Positions 54,237-62,359 of a stretch of 64,000 nt of DNA are shown here, piece after piece (position 1 is the first letter of the stretch; each line of letters begins with the position of its first letter). Made by a program: the position numbers and the translations under genes. The notes beneath the pieces were generated by a model, which saw only the letters and a program-made list of their open reading frames with translations, did not search any database and was not told the origin of the DNA. This stretch comes from Paenibacillus fonticola DSM 21315 (GTDB lineage: Bacteria; Bacillota; Bacilli; Paenibacillales; Paenibacillaceae): assembly GCF_000381905.1 (NCBI RefSeq), contig NZ_KB907266.1, positions 1-64,000 on the forward strand. Direction: 5' to 3'.

Positions 54237-54815
54237 GTGGGTGTACTTGTGGCTGAGGTCATTGTGATCGGGGCGGGGCCAGCGGGAGCCAGCGCAGCCT
54301 TGTTCCTGGCAAAGGCAGGGAAGGAGACCCTTGTTCTTGACAGCAATACGAGCATGACGAAGCGGGCCTGGATTGATAACCATTACGGAGTAAATGGAAT
54401 ATCAGGCCCGGATTTACTTGAAGTTGGACGTGAACAGGCAGAGAAGTTCGGGGCCAAATTCATCACAGAGAAAGTAACGGACATTGATACGAACGGTGGC
54501 TCTAAAGTAACCGTTAAAACGGATTCAGGCCGCAGCTTTGAAGCATCTCATATTATTTTGGCTACCGGTGCTTTGACCGAACTGGCTAACAGCATTGGCC
54601 TTGAGCTGCGAGAAGGAACTGAGCCGCGGATCAAAACGGTCATAAAGACCGATGGTGCCGGCAGAACGAGTAATGCACGGATATGGGCTGCCGGAACAGT
54701 TGCCGGGGTTAGTGTGCATACAATTATTACTGCAGGTGACGGCGCTAAAGTAGCCATTGAGCTGCTCAGTGAACTGAATGGCGAACGCTATGTGGATCAC
54801 GATATATTAAAGTAG
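54237..54815 (+). CDS. Minimal FAD-binding oxidoreductase, thioredoxin-reductase-like
   Basis: 192 residues. The N-terminal dinucleotide motif VIGAGPAGASAALFLA, a mid-protein ILATGA, and a C-terminal IWAAGTVAGV...TIITAGDGAKVA correspond to the FAD domain of thioredoxin reductase. The NADPH-binding domain and CxxC are both missing, with the FAD halves joined directly. Whether it works alone or with a partner is unknown. GTG 54237 or GTG 54249 may be the start. It lies 45 bp after the YodB-like gene, probably in the same operon. Confidence 0.78.
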   Translation: MGVLVAEVIVIGAGPAGASAALFLAKAGKETLVLDSNTSMTKRAWIDNHYGVNGISGPDLLEVGREQAEKFGAKFITEKVTDIDTNGGSKVTVKTDSGRSFEASHIILATGALTELANSIGLELREGTEPRIKTVIKTDGAGRTSNARIWAAGTVAGVSVHTIITAGDGAKVAIELLSELNGERYVDHDILK

Positions 54816-54833
54816 AAATTATTGTTCGTTACT

Positions 54834-54868
54834 ATGGGCTGCCCAGACAAGAGGGGGCCTTTTTTTCA
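54834..54868 (+). terminator. Weak terminator after the flavoprotein gene
   Basis: Imperfect GGGCTGCCC / GGGGGCC hairpin followed by seven T's. Confidence 0.45.
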
Positions 54869-54915
54869 TTTCTTTTTTCACAGAAGAAATTCAATTTCAT
54901 AGAAATTAATGTTCA

Positions 54916-54931
54916 TGTGACTGCAATCACA
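54916..54931. promoter_or_regulatory. Fnr-type box upstream of ric/scdA
   Basis: TGTGACTGCAATCACA, a perfect TGTGA-N6-TCACA. Its centre (54923.5) is exactly 32 bp from the centre of TACGAT (54953-54958), a plausible -10, so the box sits at -41.5. Confidence 0.85.
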
Positions 54932-55006
54932 AGGTCGTCTGTTACACTGTTTTACGATGGAGGTATCCTTGTAAGGAGAAGTTTCATCGTATGGAGGGGG
55001 AGAACA

Positions 55007-55705
55007 ATGGAACAGCAGTATTTGCATGAAAACACTCTCGTTCGTGACGTTGTCGTTCGCTATCCTAGAACTGCGGATTATTTTCGGAATCATCGCATTG
55101 ACTTTTGCTGCGGAGGAAATCGCCCTCTGCGGGAAGCGGCCGATGAGAGCAGCGTTTCAGTGGAGCAGCTGATTGAGGAGTTAAACGAGTTCACGACAGA
55201 GCAGCCATTTACCGGGAATGACTATAATTGGGCAGAGGCGGAAAGTGGAGAGTTGATTAGCCATATCGTAAGCAAGCATCATGCTTATTTGCGCGAGGAG
55301 CTTCCTGAACTGCAAAAATACGTGACTAAGGTTGCCAGGGTTCATGGAGATTCGGAGCCGCATTTGCTGGAAATGCAATCGTTGTTTGGCCAGTTGAAGC
55401 ATGAATTGCTGGAGCATACAGATAAAGAGGAGGCCGAAGTGTTTCCTAAGATGGTTAACTCCGATCTAACCGCTGATGCTGCAGTACGCGCGAAGCTGCG
55501 CGAGGCCATTGAGGCATTGGAGGCAGAGCATGACACGGCTGGAAATATTCTCAAACAAATCCGGCGGATTACGCAGGATTTTGAGGTCCCGGATCATGCA
55601 TGCACAACGTACCGGTTGACTTATGCTAGGCTGAGCGAGCTTGAGGAAATGACTTTTACGCACGTACATTTGGAAAATAACATTTTATTTCCTCGATATG
55701 AATAG
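55007..55705 (+). CDS. scdA: Iron-sulfur cluster repair di-iron protein (ScdA/YtfE/RIC)
   Basis: 232 residues. The N-terminal ScdA_N domain (about 1-60) has FRNHRIDFCCGGNRPL; the hemerythrin-like domain (about 80-230) provides di-iron His/Glu ligands in SHIVSKHHAYLREE, LKHELLEHTDKEE, EHDTAGN and HVHLENNILFP. It restores Fe-S clusters damaged by NO or oxidants. ATG 55007 has GGAGGGGGA before it; a longer in-frame start at 54917 would lie within the Fnr box. The box suggests induction at low oxygen. Confidence 0.92.
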   Translation: MEQQYLHENTLVRDVVVRYPRTADYFRNHRIDFCCGGNRPLREAADESSVSVEQLIEELNEFTTEQPFTGNDYNWAEAESGELISHIVSKHHAYLREELPELQKYVTKVARVHGDSEPHLLEMQSLFGQLKHELLEHTDKEEAEVFPKMVNSDLTADAAVRAKLREAIEALEAEHDTAGNILKQIRRITQDFEVPDHACTTYRLTYARLSELEEMTFTHVHLENNILFPRYE

Positions 55706-55858
55706 GCTGAATGGGGTGCATCTTTTTTAGGATGTACGATATATATTTTTATTTATTTTTTTCAATCACCCTGTTTTTTAGTTTGAGAACTGCTATCAAG
55801 TCCGTTATGCTATAAAGGGATAAAACTCTATCTGGCATTACGGAAAGCAGGTGCAGTA

Positions 55859-56569
55859 ATGATATACAAATCCGGATTACTTCTAATTATGGCAGTAGCC
55901 CTCGTTCTGCTCGGGACATCCTGCGCAGCTGTGCCTAAGGATGAGCCGCCGGTTCAGCCACACGAAGCAAATCAGCATGACCTTACGCTGAAAATCGATG
56001 GCAGTACATTTATACCCGACGTTACAAGCAGCCTGCATTTTGATTATATGGAAGGTATTACTGTTCGCCAGGCCTTGGAGAGCAGTCAAACGATCCAGCT
56101 TACGAGCGATGGCAAAGCAATTTTGTCTGTTGGCGATGTATCGCTTGATTCAACATTGGAATGGGGCGTAAAATTAAATAAGAAGGATTTGAAGCCGGAA
56201 GCCTGGAGCACCAAGCTGAAAAAAGGCGACGTGATTCTCGTCTATGTCAAGACGGTAAACAGTGAAATAGATTTATCCGAGCAGAGATCGCTCATATTGT
56301 CTGTAAATAGCGGTTCAGGCAACATAGGAGAACTAAGGTATTATGTTAATCGTTATGAAGATAACATGACGGTGAGGGATTTGCTGCGATTAAGCGGTAT
56401 CGTTAAATTCAATCCGAACAATAAGCATATCATTGCCGTAAACGGTCATCAGCCGGCAATCAACGAGCGATGGATACTGAAAGTAAATAATAAGCAACTG
56501 ATGGAGAATGGCTTGGAAATGCGCCTGAAGCCGCAGGATAATGTACAGCTGGAGCTCATTCGCTTGTAA
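55859..56569 (+). CDS. Lipoprotein of unknown function with two related domains
   Basis: 236 residues. Signal peptide with lipobox LGTSC (Cys21), so the protein is anchored outside the membrane. Two segments (about 40-135 and 140-236) share a pattern: T(L/I)...G, TVR(Q/D)LL or QALE, a W in W(G/I)(V/L)K(L/V)N, and a closing KPQD/KKGD turn with V. The fold may be like the transcobalamin C-terminal (DUF4430) domain. No substrate known. It lies between ric and nirB with its own AGGTG site and no Fnr box. Confidence 0.7.
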   Translation: MIYKSGLLLIMAVALVLLGTSCAAVPKDEPPVQPHEANQHDLTLKIDGSTFIPDVTSSLHFDYMEGITVRQALESSQTIQLTSDGKAILSVGDVSLDSTLEWGVKLNKKDLKPEAWSTKLKKGDVILVYVKTVNSEIDLSEQRSLILSVNSGSGNIGELRYYVNRYEDNMTVRDLLRLSGIVKFNPNNKHIIAVNGHQPAINERWILKVNNKQLMENGLEMRLKPQDNVQLELIRL

Positions 56570-56597
56570 CGGCTTTAAGCAGGGAACAGCGTGAACC

Positions 56598-56650
56598 ATT
56601 CGCGAAGAACCGGACAAATTATATTTGTTCATGACGCGTTCTTCGCGAAT
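56598..56650. terminator. Long hairpin after the lipoprotein gene
   Basis: 13-bp perfect arms ATTCGCGAAGAAC / GTTCTTCGCGAAT with a 27-nt loop; only a short T stretch follows. It isolates nirB transcription. Confidence 0.65.
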
Positions 56651-56692
56651 TGGATTTTGCAATAGAAAATAAGAGAAAAATGTGGCACTTAA

Positions 56693-56708
56693 AGTGATAT
56701 TTTTCACA
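56693..56708. promoter_or_regulatory. Fnr-type box, distal, upstream of nirB
   Basis: AGTGATATTTTTCACA, one mismatch from TGTGA-N6-TCACA. Centre 56700.5, exactly 21 bp (two turns) upstream of the proximal box. Confidence 0.75.
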
Positions 56709-56713
56709 ATCAA

Positions 56714-56729
56714 TGTGAAACAAATCACA
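56714..56729. promoter_or_regulatory. Fnr-type box, proximal, upstream of nirB
   Basis: TGTGAAACAAATCACA, a perfect match. Centre 56721.5. Confidence 0.88.
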
Positions 56730-56750
56730 ATATAGTTTGGAATTTAAATA

Positions 56751-56756
56751 TATAAT
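56751..56756 (+). promoter_or_regulatory. -10 element of nirB
   Basis: TATAAT, centre 32 bp from the proximal Fnr box, placing that box at -41.5 from a start near 56763. There is no good -35, as expected of a class II activated promoter. Confidence 0.8.
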
Positions 56757-56812
56757 TTAGGTATATCGTGGCAAGTGAATGAAAGGTTTCAGTTGAAAAG
56801 GAGGCATTCCTA

Positions 56813-59245
56813 ATGATAGAAAATAAACCTAAACTGGTCGTGATCGGGAACGGTATGGCCGGAATTAGTACAGTCGAACAAATCTTGAAGCTGACAACAC
56901 AATTCGAAATTACGGTATTCGGCAGTGAGCCGCATCCGAACTACAATCGCATCATGCTCTCCTATGTACTTGAGGGAAGCAAGACGATCGACGATATCGT
57001 GCTTAATGACTGGCAATGGTATGCCGATAATGGTATTACGCTGCACACAGGAACCAAAGTCGTGCAAATCGACGAATCGCACAAGGAAGTAGTGACGGAA
57101 GAGGGAATACGGGTTCCTTACGACAAGGTGATTATCGCGACAGGATCAAATTCGTTTATTTTGCCTATTCCGGGCAGCAACAAGCAGGGCGTTATCGGCT
57201 TCCGCGATATTGCGGATTGCAACCAGATGCTGGAGGCGGCCAAGACGTATAAAAAGGCGGCTGTCATCGGCGGGGGACTGCTGGGGCTAGAGGCTGCCAA
57301 AGGACTTGTGCAACTGGGCATGGACGTTACGGTCGTCCATTTGATGGAGGATCTGATGGAGCGGCAGCTCGATCATCAGGCTGCGCTTATGCTGCGCACG
57401 GAGCTGGAGCGCCAGGGCATTAAGTTCAAAATGCAGGCACAGACGGTCGAATTGCTTGGCGGCGAAAGAGTAAGCGGACTTCGCTTTGCCGACGATACTG
57501 TGCTGGACGCGGATTTCGTCGTGATGGCCGTAGGCATCAAGCCGAACGTCGAGGTGGCCAAGAACAGCGGCATCGAGGTGAATCGCGGCATCGTCGTCAA
57601 CGATTACATGCAGACATCGATGAAAGACGTATATTCGGTAGGCGAGTGCAATGAGCATCGCGGCGTATGTTACGGCCTCGTGGCTCCGCTCTTCGAGCAG
57701 GGAATGGTGCTGGCCAAGCATATTTGCGGCGTAGAAACCGCCGCCTATGAAGGCTCGATCGTATCCACGAAATTGAAAATATCCGGGGTGGACGTATTCT
57801 CAACCGGTGAATTCATCGACGGGCCAGAGCATACGGTTATCGCGAACAAGGATGACTGGAAGCGCACGTATAAGAAGATATTGCTCAAAGAGGGCGTCAT
57901 GGTCGGCGCCGTACTGTACGGGGATATTACCGATTCGGCAGAGCTGCAAAAGCTGATCAAGCAAAAAGCGGCCATGACCGACGAGCTGTACAATACGCTG
58001 ATGGGCTCGGGCTGCTGCGGCGGCGGAGGAGCAAAGAAAGCGGCCTCGGTCGAAGCGATGGCCGACGATGAAATCGTATGCGGCTGCAACGGTGTGACGA
58101 AAGGGAATATTGTCGATGCGGTTACAAACCAGGGCTTAACGACCGTGGATGAAATCAAGGCCTGCACCGGTGCAACCCGTTCGTGCGGAGGCTGCAAGCC
58201 GGTCGTCGAACAAATTTTACAATATGTGCTGGGAGACGGGTTCAAAACTGCGGCGAAACAAGGCATTTGCGGCTGCACGACGCTGAGCCGCGACGAAATT
58301 GTCGCCGAGATCAAAGCGAAAGGGCTGCAGACGACCAAGGAGGTCATGCATGTTCTCGGCTGGAGTCAGCAGGAGGGCTGCTCGAAGTGCCGCCCTGCGC
58401 TCAATTACTACCTTGGCATGATTTATCCGGACACCCATGAGGATGAGAAGGAATCGCGCTTCGTCAATGAGCGGATGAACGCCAACATTCAGAAGGATGG
58501 AACGTATACGGTCGTGCCGCGGATGTACGGGGGCGTAACGACGCCGGAGGATCTGAAGAAAATTGCCGATGTTTCGCTGAAATACGACGTTAAGGTGGTT
58601 AAAGTGACCGGCGGGCAGCGTCTCGATTTGATTGGCGTGAAAAAAGAAGACCTGCCGAAAGTGTGGGAGGAGCTTGACATGCCGTCGGGATATGCTTACG
58701 CAAAATCGCTGCGTACTGTCAAAACTTGCGTAGGCTCCCAGTTCTGCCGCTTTGGCACTCAGGATTCGATGAGCATGGGAGCGCTGCTGGAACGCAAGTT
58801 CGAGCGGATCGACTACCCGGCCAAGTTCAAAATGGCCGTTAATGGCTGCCCGCGCAATTGTGCGGAAGCATGCACGAAGGACATCGGCATCGTCGGCAAC
58901 GACGGAGGCTGGGAAATTTTCATTGGCGGCAACGGCGGCATCAAAGCCCGCCTGGCAGATTCGCTCTGCAAGGTGAAGACGGATGAGGAACTGATCGAGG
59001 TATGCGGCGCGGTCATCCAATATTACCGGGAAACGGGCAATTATTTGGAGAGAACCTCGGAATGGGTCGAGCGAATCGGCCTAGAGCAAATCAAGGCTGT
59101 AGTTGTCGACAATGTGGACAATCGCCAGGCCCTGGTGGAACGCGTCGAGTTTGCCTTGAAGCAGGTGGAGGAGCCATGGAGCAAAATGCTGAATGACCAT
59201 GACAGCTGCAGCAAAATGTTCCATAGCGTAGAAATGAAGGGATAA
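56813..59245 (+). CDS. nirB: NAD(P)H nitrite reductase, large subunit
   Basis: 810 residues. FAD/NAD domains (about 1-390; VIGNGMAGISTVE, IGGGLLGLEAAKGL), two BFD-like [2Fe-2S] units with clustered cysteines (CGCNGV...CGGCKP about 422-463; CGCTTL...CSKCRP about 483-530), then the sulfite/nitrite reductase domain with TCVGSQFC (about 641) and NGCPRNCAEAC (about 679) for [4Fe-4S]-siroheme. It reduces nitrite to ammonia in the cytoplasm. GGAGGC before ATG. Expression is probably anaerobic through the two Fnr boxes. Confidence 0.95.
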   Translation: MIENKPKLVVIGNGMAGISTVEQILKLTTQFEITVFGSEPHPNYNRIMLSYVLEGSKTIDDIVLNDWQWYADNGITLHTGTKVVQIDESHKEVVTEEGIRVPYDKVIIATGSNSFILPIPGSNKQGVIGFRDIADCNQMLEAAKTYKKAAVIGGGLLGLEAAKGLVQLGMDVTVVHLMEDLMERQLDHQAALMLRTELERQGIKFKMQAQTVELLGGERVSGLRFADDTVLDADFVVMAVGIKPNVEVAKNSGIEVNRGIVVNDYMQTSMKDVYSVGECNEHRGVCYGLVAPLFEQGMVLAKHICGVETAAYEGSIVSTKLKISGVDVFSTGEFIDGPEHTVIANKDDWKRTYKKILLKEGVMVGAVLYGDITDSAELQKLIKQKAAMTDELYNTLMGSGCCGGGGAKKAASVEAMADDEIVCGCNGVTKGNIVDAVTNQGLTTVDEIKACTGATRSCGGCKPVVEQILQYVLGDGFKTAAKQGICGCTTLSRDEIVAEIKAKGLQTTKEVMHVLGWSQQEGCSKCRPALNYYLGMIYPDTHEDEKESRFVNERMNANIQKDGTYTVVPRMYGGVTTPEDLKKIADVSLKYDVKVVKVTGGQRLDLIGVKKEDLPKVWEELDMPSGYAYAKSLRTVKTCVGSQFCRFGTQDSMSMGALLERKFERIDYPAKFKMAVNGCPRNCAEACTKDIGIVGNDGGWEIFIGGNGGIKARLADSLCKVKTDEELIEVCGAVIQYYRETGNYLERTSEWVERIGLEQIKAVVVDNVDNRQALVERVEFALKQVEEPWSKMLNDHDSCSKMFHSVEMKG

Positions 59246-59265
59246 CAATCGAAAGGAGAATGAAT

Positions 59266-59589
59266 ATGGGAGCACAGCAGAAGACGATGTACCATGTAGG
59301 TACGCTGGAACTGTTTATGAAGCAGATCGGCCGGGTGGTGGAGTTAAACGGCGAGGAGATCGCCGTGTTCCGTGACTCCGGCGACCGGTTGTATGCCGTG
59401 GAGAACAGGAGCCCGCATCCGAAAGGCGGACCGCTGGCCGAGGGCATCGTATCGGGCCAGTATTTATACGATCCGTTGTACGATTGGAAGATCGACCTGG
59501 CTACGGGGCTCGTTCAAGCCCCGGATACCGGACAGGTAAAGATGTATTCGGTGAAAGTAGAAGATGGCAGCGTCTGGATCGGACCGTAA
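59266..59589 (+). CDS. nirD: Nitrite reductase small subunit, Rieske-type fold without cluster ligands
   Basis: 107 residues of the Rieske-like NirD fold. Ligand positions are changed: NRSPHPKGGPL has Ser where CxH would be, and YLYDPLYDWKI has Asp and Tyr where CPLHDW is usual, so no [2Fe-2S] cluster is expected; E. coli NirD also lacks it. ATG 59266 is 7 nt after AGGAG; ATG 59260 is only 1 nt away and is rejected. It follows nirB by 20 bp. Confidence 0.9.
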   Translation: MGAQQKTMYHVGTLELFMKQIGRVVELNGEEIAVFRDSGDRLYAVENRSPHPKGGPLAEGIVSGQYLYDPLYDWKIDLATGLVQAPDTGQVKMYSVKVEDGSVWIGP

Positions 59590-59670
59590 GGCGAGGATGT
59601 AGAAGCAGATATAAGACATGGACATTAGATGCGGGTGTTAGATGCCGGCATTAGTTAAGAACACTTAGCC

Positions 59671-59778
59671 AGACATAAGACGTGGATAGACACAGTTAGA
59701 AGATATGGTTATGAATGCAGACATAAGACGTCGATAGACACAGTCAGAAGATGTAGGCATAGATGCAGACATAAGCAG
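59671..59778. repeat. 48-bp tandem repeat, 2.2 copies
   Basis: The unit starting agacataagacg recurs at 59671, 59719 and 59767 (last partial), exactly 48 bp apart with few differences. It occupies most of the nirD-nirC gap; more degenerate related sequence (acattagatgc, gttagatgc) lies before it. Confidence 0.85.
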
Positions 59779-59841
59779 CAGATCTGGACACGGCGTTAAA
59801 CGCATTTAATGCAAGATGGGAGCAAAGGGGAGAGAACTGTT

Positions 59842-60636
59842 ATGTATACGCAAAATTTGGAGGCCATCATTGAAGCGGCAGTCAAGAAAAGAGATGCGAT
59901 GAAGGAGAGTCTGCCCAGGTACATTGTATCCGCGCTGCTGGCCGGCGCCTATGTGGGACTAGGGATCATACTTATATTTAGCCTTGGAGCTCCGCTGGCC
60001 AAGGCGGAATCCCCTATTCAATCGCTCGTCATGGGCGCATCCTTCGGGATTGCTCTCACCTTGGTCGTATTTGCCGGCTCGGAGCTGTTTACAGGCAACA
60101 ACATGTTCTTTACGATCAGCACGCTAGCTAAGCGGACGACGCCGGGGGACACGCTGAAGAACTGGGTTATCGTGTTCCTCGGCAACTTGGCGGGAGCGGT
60201 GGTGTTAAGCTTGCTCGTCGTCGGTTCCGGCTTGTTCAAGGCCGCAGGACCGGAGCATTTGATCTTCGCTGCCTCTGCGAAGAAGATGGCCGCTCCGGTG
60301 TCAGAGCTGTTTTTTCGCGGCATATTGTGTAATTGGCTCGTCTGTCTGGCGCTGTGGATGGCGAACCGGGCGAAAGATGATATTTCCAAGCTGGTGCTGA
60401 TCTGGTGGTGCCTCTTTGCCTTCATTGCGAGCGGCTACGAGCATAGCGTCGCCAATATGACCCTGCTGAGCTTATCCGTCCTGCTGCCAAACCATCCGGA
60501 AACTATTTCGATCGCCGGCTGGCTCCACAACATGATTCCGGTAACGTTAGGGAATATGGTAGGCGGCATCGTATTTGTCGGCATGGCTTACTGGTTCATC
60601 TCCCCTGTACGTAACAATAACAACGTTTCGAAATGA
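59842..60636 (+). CDS. nirC: Formate/nitrite transporter family channel (NirC)
   Basis: 264 residues, six membrane helices. Family motifs GASFGIALTLVVFAGSELFTGNN and GILCNWLVCLALWMA are present. It probably imports nitrite for NirBD, or exports it. ATG 59842 follows AAAGGGGAGAG by 9 nt; a longer frame to 59809 has no ribosome site. The 250-bp gap after nirD is filled by tandem repeats. Confidence 0.92.
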   Translation: MYTQNLEAIIEAAVKKRDAMKESLPRYIVSALLAGAYVGLGIILIFSLGAPLAKAESPIQSLVMGASFGIALTLVVFAGSELFTGNNMFFTISTLAKRTTPGDTLKNWVIVFLGNLAGAVVLSLLVVGSGLFKAAGPEHLIFAASAKKMAAPVSELFFRGILCNWLVCLALWMANRAKDDISKLVLIWWCLFAFIASGYEHSVANMTLLSLSVLLPNHPETISIAGWLHNMIPVTLGNMVGGIVFVGMAYWFISPVRNNNNVSK

Positions 60637-60655
60637 TAGAGCTGCTTTGAATAAG

Positions 60656-60695
60656 GCGCCCTGTCAGCCGCATACGGCTGGAGGGCGCTTTTTTT
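60656..60695 (+). terminator. Intrinsic terminator after nirC
   Basis: GCGCCCT / AGGGCGC outer stem with an inner CAGCCG/CGGCTG stem, then seven T's. Confidence 0.92.
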
Positions 60696-60841
60696 GGCTG
60701 GAGCTGCGCCAAATTGCTGCCTCAATGAAGTCCATAGAAATATCTCCTCTAATAGTGGATTTGTCATCCTTACAGGCCGGAGGCCTTATTTTATAATGAG
60801 GATGCAAAGCAAAACTACTCAATTATTAGGGAGGTCAAACA

Positions 60842-62212
60842 GTGAGAAAAAGTCTGATTATGATGTTAAGTCTGATTTTTGTAGCCGGCGCTCTGGTGGC
60901 AGGCTGCGGAAAAAGCAACAACTCCGCAGAGCCGGTGAATACGGGCACCACCAACGGCGAGAATGCGTCGCAAAGCAGCAAAGTGGAGCCGTTTGAGCTG
61001 AAAATGCGCCACATCGAAATCGGGGAGCCGAACAAAAACCGCTTGGCTCGCTTGGAGGCTGTTAAGCAGAAGACCGAAGAGCAGGTTCCTGGTTTGACGA
61101 TCAAGCTGGACGGCGTGGACAGCGAGGTCAACCGGAAAGACAAGCTGAGAAGTGAAATGGCCGCAGGCAATCCTCCGGATATTTTCGATGCCTTCGGCAG
61201 CCCGGATATCGGCGTTTACGCCAAAGAAGGCTTGGTTCTCGACATCGGTCCTATTCTGGACGAGTTGAATTTGAAGGAGCGCTTCATCAACTTGGATCCT
61301 TGGACATACGATGGCAAAATATATGGCCTGCCGAAGGGCGGATCGATCGAAGGATATTTCTATAATAAAGAGTACTTTGCTGCGAAAGGACTGGAAGTTC
61401 CGAAAACGCTTGCCGAATTGGAAGCGCTTGCCGAGAAGGTGAAGGCTGATGGCAAGGTTCCTTTCGCCCAAGGTTCCAAGGATGCTTGGGTACCGCTCAT
61501 GACGACGAATAACCTGTGGTCGTACTATGCGGGAGCGGATTTCACGGCAGGATTCAAGACCGGGGAATCGAAATGGAACGATCCGAAAATGGTCGAGGCC
61601 GTGAGCAAGCATCAGGAATGGGTGAAAAAGGGTTATTTCAAGAAGGGCGAGCTCGGCATCGACTACAATAGCCAGCGCAACCAGCTGCTGACGGATGAAG
61701 CCGTCATGATGTACGACGGTTCCTGGGCATCCTCTGTATTCAACGATGCGGTGGACGCTGACGGCAAGAGCAAGTTTGGCTTCTTCGTAATGCCTCCGCT
61801 GAATGAAGGAGACGGCTTCAGTTCGATGGTCGATTCGAACAACGGTTACGGGTTCTCTGCGAAGGTAGCGGATGATCCGCAGAAATTGGAAGCGGTCAAG
61901 GCGTTCATTAAGACCTTTTTCAGCGATGAAGTTCAATTGCAAAGTCTGAAGGAGGACGGCTTGCTGCCTTCGATGATTTTGAGCGAGGGAGACCTGCAGG
62001 CTAATGCAGCCAATGATTTGATCAAGGAAATTATTCTGCGCATGAATGAACTAGAGTATAAATGGCCAGCGTTCGATGCCTTGGTGCAGGCTGAGGTCAA
62101 CACCGAGCTTAGCAGCGGCATCCATCGCGTCATCGAAGGCGTGCAGGATCCGCAGGCTATGCTTGACGCCCTGCAAAAAGTACAAGAGGAAGCGAATGCA
62201 GCCGGCGAATAA
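60842..62212 (+). CDS. ABC transporter sugar-binding lipoprotein
   Basis: 456 residues. Signal peptide with lipobox LVAGC (Cys21), a Ser/Asn/Thr-rich linker, then a family-1 solute-binding fold (ETEQVPGLT..., GNPPDIFDAFGSPD, YGLPKGGSIEGYFYNKEYF, YDGSWASSVF). It would capture an oligosaccharide for the permeases that follow; the sugar cannot be told. GTG 60842 with GGGAGGTC upstream. Confidence 0.9.
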   Translation: MRKSLIMMLSLIFVAGALVAGCGKSNNSAEPVNTGTTNGENASQSSKVEPFELKMRHIEIGEPNKNRLARLEAVKQKTEEQVPGLTIKLDGVDSEVNRKDKLRSEMAAGNPPDIFDAFGSPDIGVYAKEGLVLDIGPILDELNLKERFINLDPWTYDGKIYGLPKGGSIEGYFYNKEYFAAKGLEVPKTLAELEALAEKVKADGKVPFAQGSKDAWVPLMTTNNLWSYYAGADFTAGFKTGESKWNDPKMVEAVSKHQEWVKKGYFKKGELGIDYNSQRNQLLTDEAVMMYDGSWASSVFNDAVDADGKSKFGFFVMPPLNEGDGFSSMVDSNNGYGFSAKVADDPQKLEAVKAFIKTFFSDEVQLQSLKEDGLLPSMILSEGDLQANAANDLIKEIILRMNELEYKWPAFDALVQAEVNTELSSGIHRVIEGVQDPQAMLDALQKVQEEANAAGE

Positions 62213-62222
62213 TCATTTCAAT

Positions 62223-62262
62223 TGACATGTAGAACATTCGGATGACATGTAGAACATTCGGA
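62223..62262. repeat. 20-bp perfect tandem duplication
   Basis: tgacatgtagaacattcgga twice in a row, directly after the binding-protein gene. Confidence 0.85.
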
Positions 62263-62277
62263 ACGTGCGAAACATGT

Positions 62278-62314
62278 GGAGCACCCCAGGCAATCCAGGT
62301 GGTGCTCCTTTTCA
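62278..62314 (+). terminator. Hairpin between binding protein and permease
   Basis: GGAGCACC / GGTGCTCC, 15-nt loop, then TTTTC. Such hairpins often protect the abundant binding-protein mRNA and reduce read-through into permease genes. Confidence 0.75.
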
Positions 62315-62359
62315 CAGCATAGCCATGTTGCAACCAAGTAAGAAGCTGGAGGTTTTTTT

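Noticed and set aside
56703..56720. Rex or NsrR operator between the two nirB boxes
   Set aside because: TTTCACA...TGTGAAA arises from the inner halves of the two Fnr boxes and has the wrong orientation for Rex.
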